From positions 3,010,001-3,074,000 of the forward strand of contig NZ_CP162599.1 in assembly GCF_040958695.1 (NCBI RefSeq): 64,000 nucleotides of DNA. Direction: 5' to 3'. Position numbers and translations under genes: made by a program. Each line of letters starts with the position of its first letter. Position 1 is the first letter of the stretch. Shown piece by piece: positions 54,808 through 63,782 of this stretch. The notes under the pieces were generated by a model. It was not told where the DNA came from. It saw only the letters and a list, made by a program, of their open reading frames with translations, and made no database searches. Source of the DNA: Ornithinibacillus sp. 4-3 (GTDB lineage: Bacteria > Bacillota > Bacilli > Bacillales > Amphibacillaceae).

Positions 54808-56369
54808 CAGCGTTCAATCCTTTCTCTAAGTGTAATGCCACATTTCAAATGAAATCCTATCTCATTAGGCGAATACACGATTACCTTTCTTACAATATCT
54901 TGAAAGGTTTCTTCATCAAATGTGGCTATGAAATTTACTTGTTTAAAGTATTTAATGAGCCGCTTCACTTCATTTAGCTGATTTGAACCATCATTTATTG
55001 AATATAGTAACTGGTCTCTTTCTTCTTTTAGTCTCATATGCCGATGGGTCAATTCGATTTTCTGTTCATTAAAAATTGCTGGTTCTAAAAACCCTTTTGT
55101 CATTAATTGAATTAATATATTAAGTTCATCTTGTGTAACTTCGAGTTGTTCTTCTATTTCGGTAATTATTTGATAGTTTTCATCTTGATTTGACGTTTCT
55201 AGTTGTTTGGATAGTGGGATTAATACATAACTATAACCAAACTTTAGTTTATTCATCATCGTAATAAAGGCTTGATGAATACGTTCTTCCCTTATAAAAA
55301 GCATCGAACATTCATCTTTATTTTTGACATGTGTTGAACAGCACCAGGCAATATATTTTTTATGGGTAGAAGTATGAATCCTTCTTTTAAATGTATCGCC
55401 ACATTCCGCACATTTAATCTTTCCTGAAAAAGGATAGCGATTTAAATATTTTCTACTTCCGACTGCTACATTCTTTTGGCTTGCTTGATATTCTAACATT
55501 CGATTAGCCGCTTCAAAATCAGCATGTGTGATAATCGCTTCATGATGATTTTCAATTAGGTATTGATCCAGTTCACCTTGATTTACCTTTCGATTAAAAT
55601 GCTCATCAGTAAAGGTTTTTTGAAGCAACACATCTCCAGTGTACTTTTCGTTCTTAACTATTCCGCGAATCGTGGTTCCCGTCCAATTGCCATCTCGCTT
55701 TGTTGGAATCCCTTCTTCGTTTAACTGCCTGGCAATTCGTTCTGTTCCCACTCCTTTAAGCACACTATTGAATATCCGCTTGACTACTTGTGCTTGTTCT
55801 TCATTTACAACCACCCTTTCATCAATATAATCGTAACCGTATGGCGGGTACGATAACTTGTAAGTCCCTCGTTTAAATCTTTGTCTAATCGACCATTTAC
55901 TATTTTCGGAAAGTGACACTGATTCATTTTCTGCTAGACTACTTAAGATTGAAAGCATAAGTTCACTTTCCATCGAATTTGTATTAATATTTTCTTTTTC
56001 AAAATAAATGTGTACACCTAAATCCATCAATTTTCTGACTAACTCTAAGCAGTCAATTGTGTTTCTCGCAAATCGACTAATTGATTTCGTTAAAATGAAG
56101 TCAATCTTTCCTTTTTCACAGTCAGATATTAATCGAAGCAATCCTGGTCGTATATCCTTTTTGGTCCCTGTGATGCCTTCATCACTATAAATATCAACGA
56201 GCTGCCATTCATCATTCTCTTCGATAAAAGTTTTGTAGTGTCGTCTTTGAGCCTCTAAGCTAATCAGCTGTTCCTCGTTCGATGTTGACACTCGTATATA
56301 GGCAGCGACCTTTTGTGTCGGGTTTACTGCTGAAGATTTTGTCACATCAAGTGTTGTTATCTTTCTCAT
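54807..56369 (-). CDS. Large serine recombinase 1
   Basis: 520 residues: VAAYIRVSTSNEEQL with catalytic Ser28, [27 protein letters not shown]; recombinase domain with IRGIVKNEKYTGDVLLQKTF; zinc ribbon KCAECGDTFKRR and CSTHVKNKDEC; C-terminal coiled coil. It shares the plan of recombinase 2 but is a distinct sequence. First of the three coupled recombinase genes, preceded by a SHOCT-like gene. Confidence 0.92.
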   Translation of the reverse strand: MRKITTLDVTKSSAVNPTQKVAAYIRVSTSNEEQLISLEAQRRHYKTFIEENDEWQLVDIYSDEGITGTKKDIRPGLLRLISDCEKGKIDFILTKSISRFARNTIDCLELVRKLMDLGVHIYFEKENINTNSMESELMLSILSSLAENESVSLSENSKWSIRQRFKRGTYKLSYPPYGYDYIDERVVVNEEQAQVVKRIFNSVLKGVGTERIARQLNEEGIPTKRDGNWTGTTIRGIVKNEKYTGDVLLQKTFTDEHFNRKVNQGELDQYLIENHHEAIITHADFEAANRMLEYQASQKNVAVGSRKYLNRYPFSGKIKCAECGDTFKRRIHTSTHKKYIAWCCSTHVKNKDECSMLFIREERIHQAFITMMNKLKFGYSYVLIPLSKQLETSNQDENYQIITEIEEQLEVTQDELNILIQLMTKGFLEPAIFNEQKIELTHRHMRLKEERDQLLYSINDGSNQLNEVKRLIKYFKQVNFIATFDEETFQDIVRKVIVYSPNEIGFHLKCGITLRERIER

Positions 56370-56422
56370 TTACTCAACCTCCCTTCTTGTACGTGACATA
56401 TTAGCGTTACAACCTTGTTATA

Positions 56423-56650
56423 TCAAGGTTTATTGCACATTAAAGGGCCTAATAAGGGGTTGAATTTTTGACGATTTAATTTGTTTATTTGATTGAATTC
56501 TTCTTGTGTAATGAGATTGTTTTTAAGAAGTTTCATGAGCAATTCTTCCACCTGATAAAAATTGAGTTCATTTTGTAACTGGGCATGACTTATTTCGTGT
56601 TTGTTTTTCACTTCACCTGTATTATTTGTTGAAAGTTGTTTTACTCGCAT
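56423..56650 (-). CDS. SHOCT-like small protein of the recombinase cassette
   Basis: 75 residues: HAQLQNELNFYQVEELLMKL, LKNNLITQEEFNQINKLNRQ. The C-terminal half has the SHOCT pattern (two short helices, LIT-EEF). The same kind of protein precedes serine recombinases in Firmicute elements and is seen at 32582 and 60953. RBS AGGAGG at 56656-56661. Confidence 0.65.
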   Translation of the reverse strand: MRVKQLSTNNTGEVKNKHEISHAQLQNELNFYQVEELLMKLLKNNLITQEEFNQINKLNRQKFNPLLGPLMCNKP

Positions 56651-56871
56651 ATAGATTCCTCCTAAAAGTCTTCTACCTATATGCGAAAATAAGGGGGTAA
56701 TCGAACCCTCTTATTAAAAATTTTTATGTATCTATGAGTTAAGTATAATGAAATTAGATTATTCAACAAAGGGGTCATATTGTTGAATAACTCTTTACAG
56801 GTAAAGTCGTATTTAGCTATTAAAATGGTAATGGCATCGGTGAGCAAAGAAAAGTCCGCCAAGGGTTTATT
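56651..56871. other. Upstream flank of the recombinase cassette
   Basis: Between the SHOCT gene and the IS3 end, a plus-strand frame from TTG 56780 (AAAGGGG before it) reads LNNSLQVKSYLAIKMVMASV up to the IS3 end, so the IS may interrupt a gene start. No attachment repeat could be assigned. Confidence 0.3.
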
Positions 56872-56943
56872 AAAATGTACCCTATAAGATAGACACTTTA
56901 AAAAGTCTCTCTTATGGGGTACTTTTATTTATAATGAAAGAAA

Positions 56944-57390
56944 TTGCGAATGGGGCGGATGAAAATGTCGAAAATATTATTTACAGATCAAGAACAGTAC
57001 TTATTGATGAAACATCCTTATGTAAAAGCGGTTAGTAAAAAGGCAATTACATACACGGATGAATTTAAAGCAATAGCTGTTAAAGAATATGGAGAAGGAA
57101 AATTTCCTCGTCAAATATTTGAAGATGCAGGATTTGATATTGAAATCGTTGGGATTGAACGCGCTAAATCGGCTTTAAAAAGATGGCGTACTGCCTATCA
57201 AGAAAAGGGTTTGGAAGGGCTTGAGGATTCACGTAACTCTTCTTCAAGACGTCTTCTTGCGCGTGAATTAAGTATAGAAGAAAAGTATGCTCGATTAGAA
57301 GCACAAAACGCATTATTACGCGCAGAAAATGAATTACTAAAAAAGATCGATCTAGCAGAAAGGTTGTTGATAAAGGAAAAGAAAAACTAA
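56944..57390 (+). CDS. IS3 OrfA, copy 2
   Basis: 148 residues from TTG 56944; a start at one of the in-frame ATGs (56950 to 56965) is as likely. HTH_28-like domain (YTDEFKAIAVKEYGEGKFPR) and a leucine-zipper tail. The slippery A-AAA-AAG at 57339-57345 lies in frame (CTA AAA AAG), so a -1 shift joins it to OrfB through DRSSRKVVDKGKEK. Confidence 0.9.
   Translation: MRMGRMKMSKILFTDQEQYLLMKHPYVKAVSKKAITYTDEFKAIAVKEYGEGKFPRQIFEDAGFDIEIVGIERAKSALKRWRTAYQEKGLEGLEDSRNSSSRRLLARELSIEEKYARLEAQNALLRAENELLKKIDLAERLLIKEKKN
57339..57345 (+). promoter_or_regulatory. Programmed -1 ribosomal frameshift site
   Basis: The heptamer A-AAA-AAG is read as CTA AAA AAG in OrfA; slipping back one base enters the OrfB frame, which is open from there. 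This is the standard way IS3 elements make the OrfAB transposase. Confidence 0.75.
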
Positions 57391-57449
57391 CTGCGGAACA
57401 GAAATTTCAGTTAGTCCAATTCGTCATTGAAAAATACGGTTTAAATCGA

Positions 57450-58298
57450 ATGGTGAGGTATCTTTGTGAATTAGTTGGCGTCTCTAGATCAGGTTATTAT
57501 CGTTATTTTTCAGAAGAAGCACAACTGAATAGACAAGCACGAGATAAAGCAGATGAAGAAGTAAAGGCAATCATTTTAAAAGCGTTCAATTTCCGCCGTC
57601 GTAAGAAAGGTGCACGTCAAATCAAAATGACATTAGAACATCAGTATCACATTACCTATAACTTGAAACGCATTCGTCGTATCATGAAAAAGTTTCAAAT
57701 TATTTGTCCCATTCGAAAAGCCAATCCTTATCGAAGAATCGCGAAAGCAACGAAAGAACATAGAACACTACCGAACCTATTAAACCGTGAATTTAAACAA
57801 GGAATCGCTAGAAAAGTATTATTGACAGACATTACCTACTTGAGTTATGGAAAAGGAAAACGTGCTTACTTATCCACTATCAAAGATGCCGAAACCAATG
57901 AAATTTTAGCCTATGAAACATCTGATAGAATCACCCTAGATATTGCATTAAATACAGTCAAGAAGTTAAAAAACAGTAAGATAAAGTTGGCTGAAGACGC
58001 ATTCATTCACTCAGATCAAGGAGTTCACTATACGAACCCCCATTTTCAAAAGAAGGTGAAGGTAATGGGGCTAGGTCAGTCAATGTCCCGCCGTGGAAAC
58101 TGTTGGGACAATGCCCCTCAAGAATCATTCTTTGGGCATTTTAAAGATGAAACAGACTTTAAATCGTGTGAAACATTAGAAGAGGTAAAAAGAGAGATTA
58201 AGAGTTATATGATTTATTACAATCATTATCGAGGTCAATGGAACTTAAAAAAGATGACGCCTGCACAATACAGTCATCATCTTCTTCAAGTTACTTAA
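57450..58298 (+). CDS. IS3 OrfB, copy 2 (rve integrase)
   Basis: 282 residues from ATG 57450; the open frame reaches back to the frameshift site. HTH_21 followed by the rve core with DITYLSYGKGKRAYL, HSDQGVHYTNPHFQ and WDNAPQESFFGHFKDE (DDE triad). Identical to the copy at 30393-31241. Complete, so this element may be active. Confidence 0.93.
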   Translation: MVRYLCELVGVSRSGYYRYFSEEAQLNRQARDKADEEVKAIILKAFNFRRRKKGARQIKMTLEHQYHITYNLKRIRRIMKKFQIICPIRKANPYRRIAKATKEHRTLPNLLNREFKQGIARKVLLTDITYLSYGKGKRAYLSTIKDAETNEILAYETSDRITLDIALNTVKKLKNSKIKLAEDAFIHSDQGVHYTNPHFQKKVKVMGLGQSMSRRGNCWDNAPQESFFGHFKDETDFKSCETLEEVKREIKSYMIYYNHYRGQWNLKKMTPAQYSHHLLQVT

Positions 58299-58344
58299 TT
58301 CCCTAGAGTCTTTTTAAAAATGTCCTTTACAAAGGGTACACTTT

Positions 58345-58541
58345 ATATCGGATGTTATCCAACTATGGCGGACTTTTTCATCTGATTTTTTCTTTAATAC
58401 TGGTATTGTGAATACAGAACTCTATAAATAACCTTATGGATGAAGAAGGAATTGATAAATATTTATTTCCCAGAACTGTTATGGTCATTGACTTTGTTGT
58501 TGGAACAACGAAAACGGTTGAATTTATATAATTTGTTAATC
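58345..58541. other. Short gap with a gene scrap
   Basis: A plus-strand frame at about 58436-58531 reads MDEEGIDKYLFPRTVMVIDF, VVGTTKTVEFI and a stop. It lacks an RBS and looks like the end of a lost gene. Confidence 0.3.
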
Positions 58542-58581
58542 TTGACCTATATTAAATTTAACTTTATAATTAAGTTAACTT
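58542..58581 (+). promoter_or_regulatory. Promoter and MarR-type operator
   Basis: TTGACC (58542-58547), 17-base spacer, TATAAT (58565-58570). An inverted repeat TTAACTT (58558-58564) with AAGTTAA (58572-58578) brackets the -10 box, the place expected for autorepression by the MarR protein encoded next. Confidence 0.8.
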
Positions 58582-58603
58582 TATAGTAAAGGAGAATTAG
58601 TAT

Positions 58604-59098
58604 ATGAAGATAAATGAGGATAAATTATTTGAACTCGTTACTGAAATAAATGAGATGCATTATACAATGAATAAAATCATCATAAAAGAATATCAATCTT
58701 TACTTGATGATGATCTTACTAATAATCAAACAATTCTAATGGATATTGTTAAAGATTACGAAAAAATTTCTATTGGAGAGATTGCTCGACTAATGAAAAT
58801 AACATCTAGTGCTGTTGGACAGATTGTTAATAAACTCGAAGATGAAAATTATTTAATGAGGACGATTAATCCAAAAAACAGACGCGAAATACTTGTGCAA
58901 CTAGCAGATAAAGGAACCCGATATTTTGAAAAGGAAGAAAAAATAAATCGTGAAATTATTAATCGTTTTTACTCACAAATGGAATGGAGTGAAATGGAAG
59001 AACTCAAAAGAATTCTCACAAAGCTAACTAAAATTGTAGAAAAAAAATGTACAATACAAGATTGGGAGGAAACTAATCATGACCAACACAAAAGCTAA
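58604..59098 (+). CDS. MarR-family transcriptional regulator
   Basis: 164 residues. Winged helix: YEKISIGEIARLMKITSSAV, GQIVNKLEDENYLMRTINPK, NRREILVQLADKGTRYF. RBS AAAGGAG at 58589-58595. It overlaps the next gene by 20 bases and most likely represses both through the palindrome at the -10 box. Confidence 0.9.
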   Translation: MKINEDKLFELVTEINEMHYTMNKIIIKEYQSLLDDDLTNNQTILMDIVKDYEKISIGEIARLMKITSSAVGQIVNKLEDENYLMRTINPKNRREILVQLADKGTRYFEKEEKINREIINRFYSQMEWSEMEELKRILTKLTKIVEKKCTIQDWEETNHDQHKS

Positions 59099-60434
59099 CC
59101 TAGAAAGATTATTCGTGGATATTAAAAAAAGAGAATTATTTAATGGCACAGTTCTTGTCGCTAAAAAAGGCGAGATTTTATACGAAGGAGCTTTCGGTGA
59201 TGCAGATTTGTCAACAAATCGTCCATTAACATCACGATCTGTTTTCAACCTTGCATCTGTTTCAAAGCCAATTACAGCAACCGCAATATTGTTACTCGTT
59301 CAGGAAGATAAACTAAGTCTTGATGATCCTGTGCAGAAATGGATACCTAATCTTCCTTATGAGGGCATTACAATTCGACATTTACTTAACCATACGAGCG
59401 GACTCCCTGATTATTTAGATCTATTTGAGATGTACTGGGATAAAGCGAAAATCGCTGACAATGACGACTTACTTAGGTATTTAATCAAATACAAACCTGA
59501 GCGTCTCTTTGCACCAAATGAGCGTGTTGAATATAGCAATACTGGCTATATTTTACTCGCAATCATTGTCGAGCGTGTAACTGACATGGATTTTGCCGAT
59601 TTTTTACAAGAGAACATTTTTAAACTACTTAATATGATTCACACTCAAGCCATTGGCGTTAGAAAAGAGAATATCGAAATTGCTGATTATGCATACGGTT
59701 ATGTCTACGATGTATATGCAGGCGAGTATGTTTTGGCAGATGATTTTGAGGAGTCAAAAATGGTTACCTATTTAGATGGAATGCTTGGTGACGGTGGTGT
59801 TCAATCAACTGTTAGGGATCTCTATCTTTATGAGCGTGCTCTAAGCACGGGTAATTTAATCAATGATGAATTACTAAAAGAAGCTTATACACCAGCGGTG
59901 ACAGAAACCGAAACACCATTTAAATATGGTTTTGGTTGGATCTTGGAGGATGATAAGGAAAAAGGTCAAATCATTTGGCATAGTGGTGGTTGGCCAGGTT
60001 ATGCAACAAGCCTTAGACGCTTCATCGATCGTGATATTGTCGTTATTGCACTAAGAAATAAAGAACAAGATTTCGATTTTGAACAACAAGTCTTACATGC
60101 AATCGAGCAAGCTGCTTTCGATGAACCTTATGAACTTGCTGAGGAAAAACCTCCTTTAGAACGTGCTCAAGTTATTCCAGTAGATGTTTTAAAACGTCTT
60201 GTCGGTGATTATGCACTAACAGAACATCCTGATTTAATCATTCATGTTTTATTAGAAAACAACAGACTTTTTATCAAGATGCCTGGTTCAATGAAACTCG
60301 AATTACACGCTAAGTCAGAAAAAAAATTCTTCTTAAGAGGATTATCAATAGATGTTGATTTTACAGCGGAAGACGGTAAGGTATTAGTAAAGATTATTGA
60401 TGGTAATGAAGTGCAAACAGCAGAGCGTCAGTAA
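59079..60434 (+). CDS. Serine hydrolase of the beta-lactamase class C/penicillin-binding protein family
   Basis: 451 residues. SxxK motif SVSK (Ser60, Lys63), YSN motif in VEYSNTGY near 150, and HSGGWPGYATS for the third motif near 305. A C-terminal domain (from about 365, RLVGDYALTEHPDLIIHVL) resembles the accessory lipocalin-like domain of such esterases. There is no signal peptide, so it acts in the cytoplasm or is released otherwise; that argues against a true beta-lactamase. RBS GGGAGGAA inside the marR 3' end. Co-regulated with marR. Confidence 0.88.
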   Translation: MTNTKANLERLFVDIKKRELFNGTVLVAKKGEILYEGAFGDADLSTNRPLTSRSVFNLASVSKPITATAILLLVQEDKLSLDDPVQKWIPNLPYEGITIRHLLNHTSGLPDYLDLFEMYWDKAKIADNDDLLRYLIKYKPERLFAPNERVEYSNTGYILLAIIVERVTDMDFADFLQENIFKLLNMIHTQAIGVRKENIEIADYAYGYVYDVYAGEYVLADDFEESKMVTYLDGMLGDGGVQSTVRDLYLYERALSTGNLINDELLKEAYTPAVTETETPFKYGFGWILEDDKEKGQIIWHSGGWPGYATSLRRFIDRDIVVIALRNKEQDFDFEQQVLHAIEQAAFDEPYELAEEKPPLERAQVIPVDVLKRLVGDYALTEHPDLIIHVLLENNRLFIKMPGSMKLELHAKSEKKFFLRGLSIDVDFTAEDGKVLVKIIDGNEVQTAERQ

Positions 60435-60447
60435 TTAACAGAGGATA

Positions 60448-60963
60448 AATGGAGTTTTAAACATACAGATTACAACGAAACGACTACTTATTCGGCAGTT
60501 CAAGCAAGAAGATTTCCCCTTCGTTTACGCATACATCTCAGATGAGAAAACGATGTACTATCTACCAAAGGACACCTTCACTGAGGACGATACAATAAAG
60601 TTTATTGAAAAACACAGTTGTGGCAATCCCGAAGCTTATCCTGTCGTCCTCCTAGGAACAAATGAAGTCATCGGTCATATCATCTTCGAAAAATATTTTG
60701 GCAAGCATACGTATGAGATTGGCTGGGTATTCAACAAAATGTTTCATGGCAATGGTTATACCACAGAAGCTGCGGGAGCAATGATCGCTTATACATTTGA
60801 AACATTAAACTTACACCGCGTTGTTGCTACCTGTCAGCCTGAAAACACAGCCTCTTATCGTGTCATGGAGGAGATTGGTATGCGCCGTGAAGGATTTTTA
60901 AACAATGTATTCCCTATAAAGATACGTGGTGTATCGCCAATAGAAACACAATTCAGCCTGTAA
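60448..60963 (+). pseudogene. GNAT acetyltransferase, damaged at both ends
   Basis: The core from ATG 60553 is clear: FIEKHSCGNPEAYPVVLLG, NEVIGHIIFEKYFG, EIGWVFNKMFHGNGYTTEAA (acetyl-CoA binding) and ATCQPENTASYRVMEEIGMR. In the same frame upstream, ITTKRLLIRQFKQEDFPFVY is the true N-terminus, but no ATG, GTG or TTG lies at its head. The C-terminus is replaced by sequence of the adjacent integrative-element repeat (from about 60945). Probably inactive. Confidence 0.7.
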
Positions 60964-61099
60964 TATCAGAAATGATGCCATATTCTTTCATTAATTTATT
61001 TTTAACCATGTAATATTCTTTCTCAGTAATCAATTTACGGGTTAGCAGTTGTTTTAACATAGCAATTTGCATACTATAAAGAATCAAATTCTGTTTCAA
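60953..61099 (-). CDS. SHOCT-like small protein, copy 2
   Basis: 48 residues from TTG 61099 (AAGGGGG upstream): MKQNLILYSMQIAMLKQLL, LITEKEYYMVKNKLMKEYG. It differs from 32582-32728 at only four or five positions. The 3' end overlaps the GNAT remnant on the other strand. Confidence 0.6.
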   Translation of the reverse strand: MKQNLILYSMQIAMLKQLLTRKLITEKEYYMVKNKLMKEYGIISDITG

Positions 61100-61463
61100 A
61101 AAACACGCCCCCTTATAATTAATCAATTAAAAATCAGACGGCTGTTGGTACAGCTCCACGGGAATTTCACCCCTGCAAGTATTCCTTCCAGCCCTACTCA
61201 TAGCTTGCGACGCTTTGAACGTTCGAACCATGACGGTAGAGGAGTATCATTATCCATACTGATGGGTTATCGCCAGCAATCCACCACGATTGCATTAGAC
61301 TCATAGATAATCGCTCGTTTCTATCGAAAGTCATGGCGTATGAATCAAGTGGCTCATCATCAGTAGAACGTATCTGATTTTCGGTCTATACTGCACGGCG
61401 TTATCTTCCGTGCTTTCTTTGTCAAAGAACAATATATGTGAAAGGGAAAACTTAACCATGTAA
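61100..61463. repeat. Decayed module sequence between SHOCT and Orf7-like remnants
   Basis: Minus-strand pieces such as SWKEYLQGEIPVELYQQPSD in copy 1 (32760-32830) recur here with a one-base shift (61137-61200), and 61232-61380 recurs at 41115-41345. No frame is intact. It is the ghost of at least one gene shared by the three module copies. Confidence 0.5.
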
Positions 61464-61583
61464 TTAAATCTTGAAAGCTAAAATGCCCTGCATAAGCTTC
61501 GAACGTAAACGATCATGTATGTTTACATCAATGCCCCAATACGTATTACCACGCTCATTGTTTTCCATAATAGTATTAATCAT
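61464..61583 (-). pseudogene. Tn916 Orf7-like HTH regulator, C-terminal half
   Basis: From ATG 61583 (overlapping the sigma relic stop): MINTIMENNERGNTYWGIDV, then RLRSKLMQGILAFKI. It matches the end of Orf7-like proteins (YGNxYxGVDExxRxRLexKL). The N-terminal half is deleted here but kept at 32825-32983. Confidence 0.6.
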
Positions 61584-61939
61584 CCCATTCATCTGCATGC
61601 TTCTCAAAAAAGCGTCTTAACGGTTTAAAAGAACTCGTTCGCCTATACTGTACAGTACTACGTGAAATGTTGAACAATTGACCAATTTTTACATCAGAAA
61701 GATTAAAAAAGTAGTATAGTAGGATGATGATAATACGCTTCTAAACTAGCAAGCTATGCATCGCTTTTGCAAGAAGTGTAGGAGTAGTTCTCTTACCAGC
61801 TACTTGATTGTTCTTCTATTCCTTCTCCCTCGTAGTGTATGTCTAAGGTATAGAGCTGATTTTCTTCTTGCAGTGTTAAAATTGAAAATGTTATCCCCTT
61901 AGATAGCTGTTTCTGCCGTTCAGTACGAGAAGGCTCCAT
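61576..61939 (-). pseudogene. Sigma-70-like Orf8-type regulator, broken copy
   Basis: ATG 61939 opens MEPSRTERQKQLSKGITFSI, LTLQEENQLYTLDIHYEGEG, aligned with 32976-33413, then stops. Later frames still show LFNIS and the region 4 pieces, and KHADEWDD ends at 61576. About 90 bases near the start are missing relative to copy 1. Confidence 0.7.
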
Positions 61940-62080
61940 ACACTCATCTCCCTTCGAAACTGTAAAGATGTGTGATGATTTCCCCTTTCATTATCTTCAA
62001 CAATTTTTTTTGTAAAATGCCAAAAATCAGAGAAAAAGTTTTAAAAAATAACCCAACTGAATATTAAGTAAGCGTCAAAT

Positions 62081-62118
62081 AGCCCCCACCTTTATGCATT
62101 AATGGTGGGGGCTTATAT
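62081..62118 (-). terminator. Hairpin at the IS66 end
   Basis: AGCCCCCACC (62081-62090) and GGTGGGGGCT (62104-62113) form a GC-rich perfect stem right after the tnpC stop. It can insulate the element from outside transcription. Confidence 0.65.
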
Positions 62119-62120
62119 TA

Positions 62121-63734
62121 TTAATTAGATAACTTATTAAAAGCTATGCAAGAAACAGGAAGTGTTGTAGACCAAGGCAGTAACTGGTCTAAGGCATTTT
62201 CATCTGTCGTATCCAAATTGGGAAGCTGCTCAAATAGGTAGCGAAGATAATAATATGGATTTAATCCATTTGCTATCGCTGTCTCTACAATGCTATAAAT
62301 AACTGCGCTGGCTTGTGCACCTTGCGGTGAATTTGAAAAGAGCCAAGCTTTTCGACCAATCACAACGGGCTTGATCGAGCGTTCACTTCGATTATTATCT
62401 ATCTCCAAACGTCCGTCCTCTAAAAAGGCCACTAATTTGTCCCATTGGTTTAGACAGTATGCAATGGCTTTTCCAAGTCCGCTTTTAGGTAATACTTTCT
62501 GTTCTTGTATTTTTAGCCATGACAAAAAAGCATCTAGCAGGGGTTTACTTTTTTCAAGGCGTTTCTGATGGCGTTCTTCAGGTTCTAATTCTTTTAACTG
62601 TCGCTCAATAGCGAAGAGTTGATTACAGAATTGTAGACCTTCCGTTGCCGTTACAGGCTTTAGATTATTGGCAGGCACGGCTTTCAGTACATCTGTGAAT
62701 CCCCTTCGAGCATGTGCCCAACAGCCAACGAGGGTTACATCTTGCACTTTATGATAACCAGCGTATCCATCAACCTGTAAATATCCTTTAAACCCTTTAA
62801 GAAATTCTTTCGGGTTCTCTCCTGCTCGAGTTTCTTTATAATCATAAAGGATGATAGGAGGCCCTTCTTTTCCAGTGCGATACAGCCACAGATAGGATTG
62901 GGAAGTGGCCGATCTGCCAGGTTCACGAAGCACTTGAAGCGTGGTTTCATCGGCATGCAAAATATCAAGCATCAAAAGAAGGAGATGCATCCGGTCATAC
63001 AGTATACTCAACCACCGTTCTGCACCAATTATCATCCAATTGGCGAAAGTTTGGCGAGAAAGATTGATACCCATTCTATTAAATTGTTTCTCTTGGCGAT
63101 ATAAAGGGAGGCCCTCTACGTATTTTTGAGTCATTATATGTGACAAGATAGAAGGAGATGCAAGGCTCCCCGAGATGGCCGGTTTCGGCATAGGGGCTGT
63201 TTTAATAGGTGTTTCAATCTCAACATGTTCACAACGACGGCAAGAATAAACATATTGAACATGCTTTACAACCTTCAATTCCGCAGGAATATAGACAATT
63301 TCTTGGCGTACTTCCGTACTCATTTCGTGCAGTGTTCCATTGCAGCACGAACAGACCTGATCCTCGGCGGATAAACGGTATTCAATCGTTTCCACAGGCA
63401 GGTTTTCTAACATCGCTTCGCGATGACCGCGTTTTTTTCGGCGGCGCTGATAGGTGATGGATTCTAAAACAGGTTCTGGTAAATCAGGATTTGCTTCTTT
63501 TTCAACCTCATTAAAAAGCTCTAATTGACCAGGGAGGGTTTTTTCGCTAGAAGCACCGAATCTCTTAAGCTGCAGAAGGCGAAACTGTTCTTCGAACCAT
63601 TTTAATTTGGCCTCTAACTCACTTTGCTTTTTTAGCTTCGCCTCTAATTCTGCATTTTGCTTTTCCAGTGTTTCTAAGCGTTTTAGAAGTTCTTCAATTG
63701 TAGTAGTGGTGGGTAATGTCGCTGACTTATTCAT
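62121..63734 (-). CDS. tnpC: IS66-family transposase TnpC
   Basis: 537 residues. N-terminal leucine-rich coil (RLETLEKQNAELEAKLKKQ), zinc finger (CSCCNGTLHEM and CRRCEHVEIE), then the DDE core with LDILHADETTLQVL, VDGYAGYHKV, GCWAHARRGF and NNRSERSIKPVVIGRKAWLF, and the C-terminal TnpC_C segment (PYYYLRYLFEQLPN). Full length and apparently intact. It starts about 50 bases after tnpB. Confidence 0.95.
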   Translation of the reverse strand: MNKSATLPTTTTIEELLKRLETLEKQNAELEAKLKKQSELEAKLKWFEEQFRLLQLKRFGASSEKTLPGQLELFNEVEKEANPDLPEPVLESITYQRRRKKRGHREAMLENLPVETIEYRLSAEDQVCSCCNGTLHEMSTEVRQEIVYIPAELKVVKHVQYVYSCRRCEHVEIETPIKTAPMPKPAISGSLASPSILSHIMTQKYVEGLPLYRQEKQFNRMGINLSRQTFANWMIIGAERWLSILYDRMHLLLLMLDILHADETTLQVLREPGRSATSQSYLWLYRTGKEGPPIILYDYKETRAGENPKEFLKGFKGYLQVDGYAGYHKVQDVTLVGCWAHARRGFTDVLKAVPANNLKPVTATEGLQFCNQLFAIERQLKELEPEERHQKRLEKSKPLLDAFLSWLKIQEQKVLPKSGLGKAIAYCLNQWDKLVAFLEDGRLEIDNNRSERSIKPVVIGRKAWLFSNSPQGAQASAVIYSIVETAIANGLNPYYYLRYLFEQLPNLDTTDENALDQLLPWSTTLPVSCIAFNKLSN

Positions 63735-63782
63735 AAAATTATTATACGATAAAAAAGCCCCATCTCTTCAAATTTTCATTAT

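Larger units (their letters stand above)
56872..58344 (+). mobile_element. IS3-family (IS150-like) element, copy 2, complete
   Basis: Ends AAAATGTACCCTATAAG and GGGTACACTTT; about 1,473 bp; OrfA and OrfB intact. It matches copy 1 (28223-31287) outside the IS110 insertion. The flanks do not show a clear target duplication, so a recombination may have occurred here. Confidence 0.93.
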
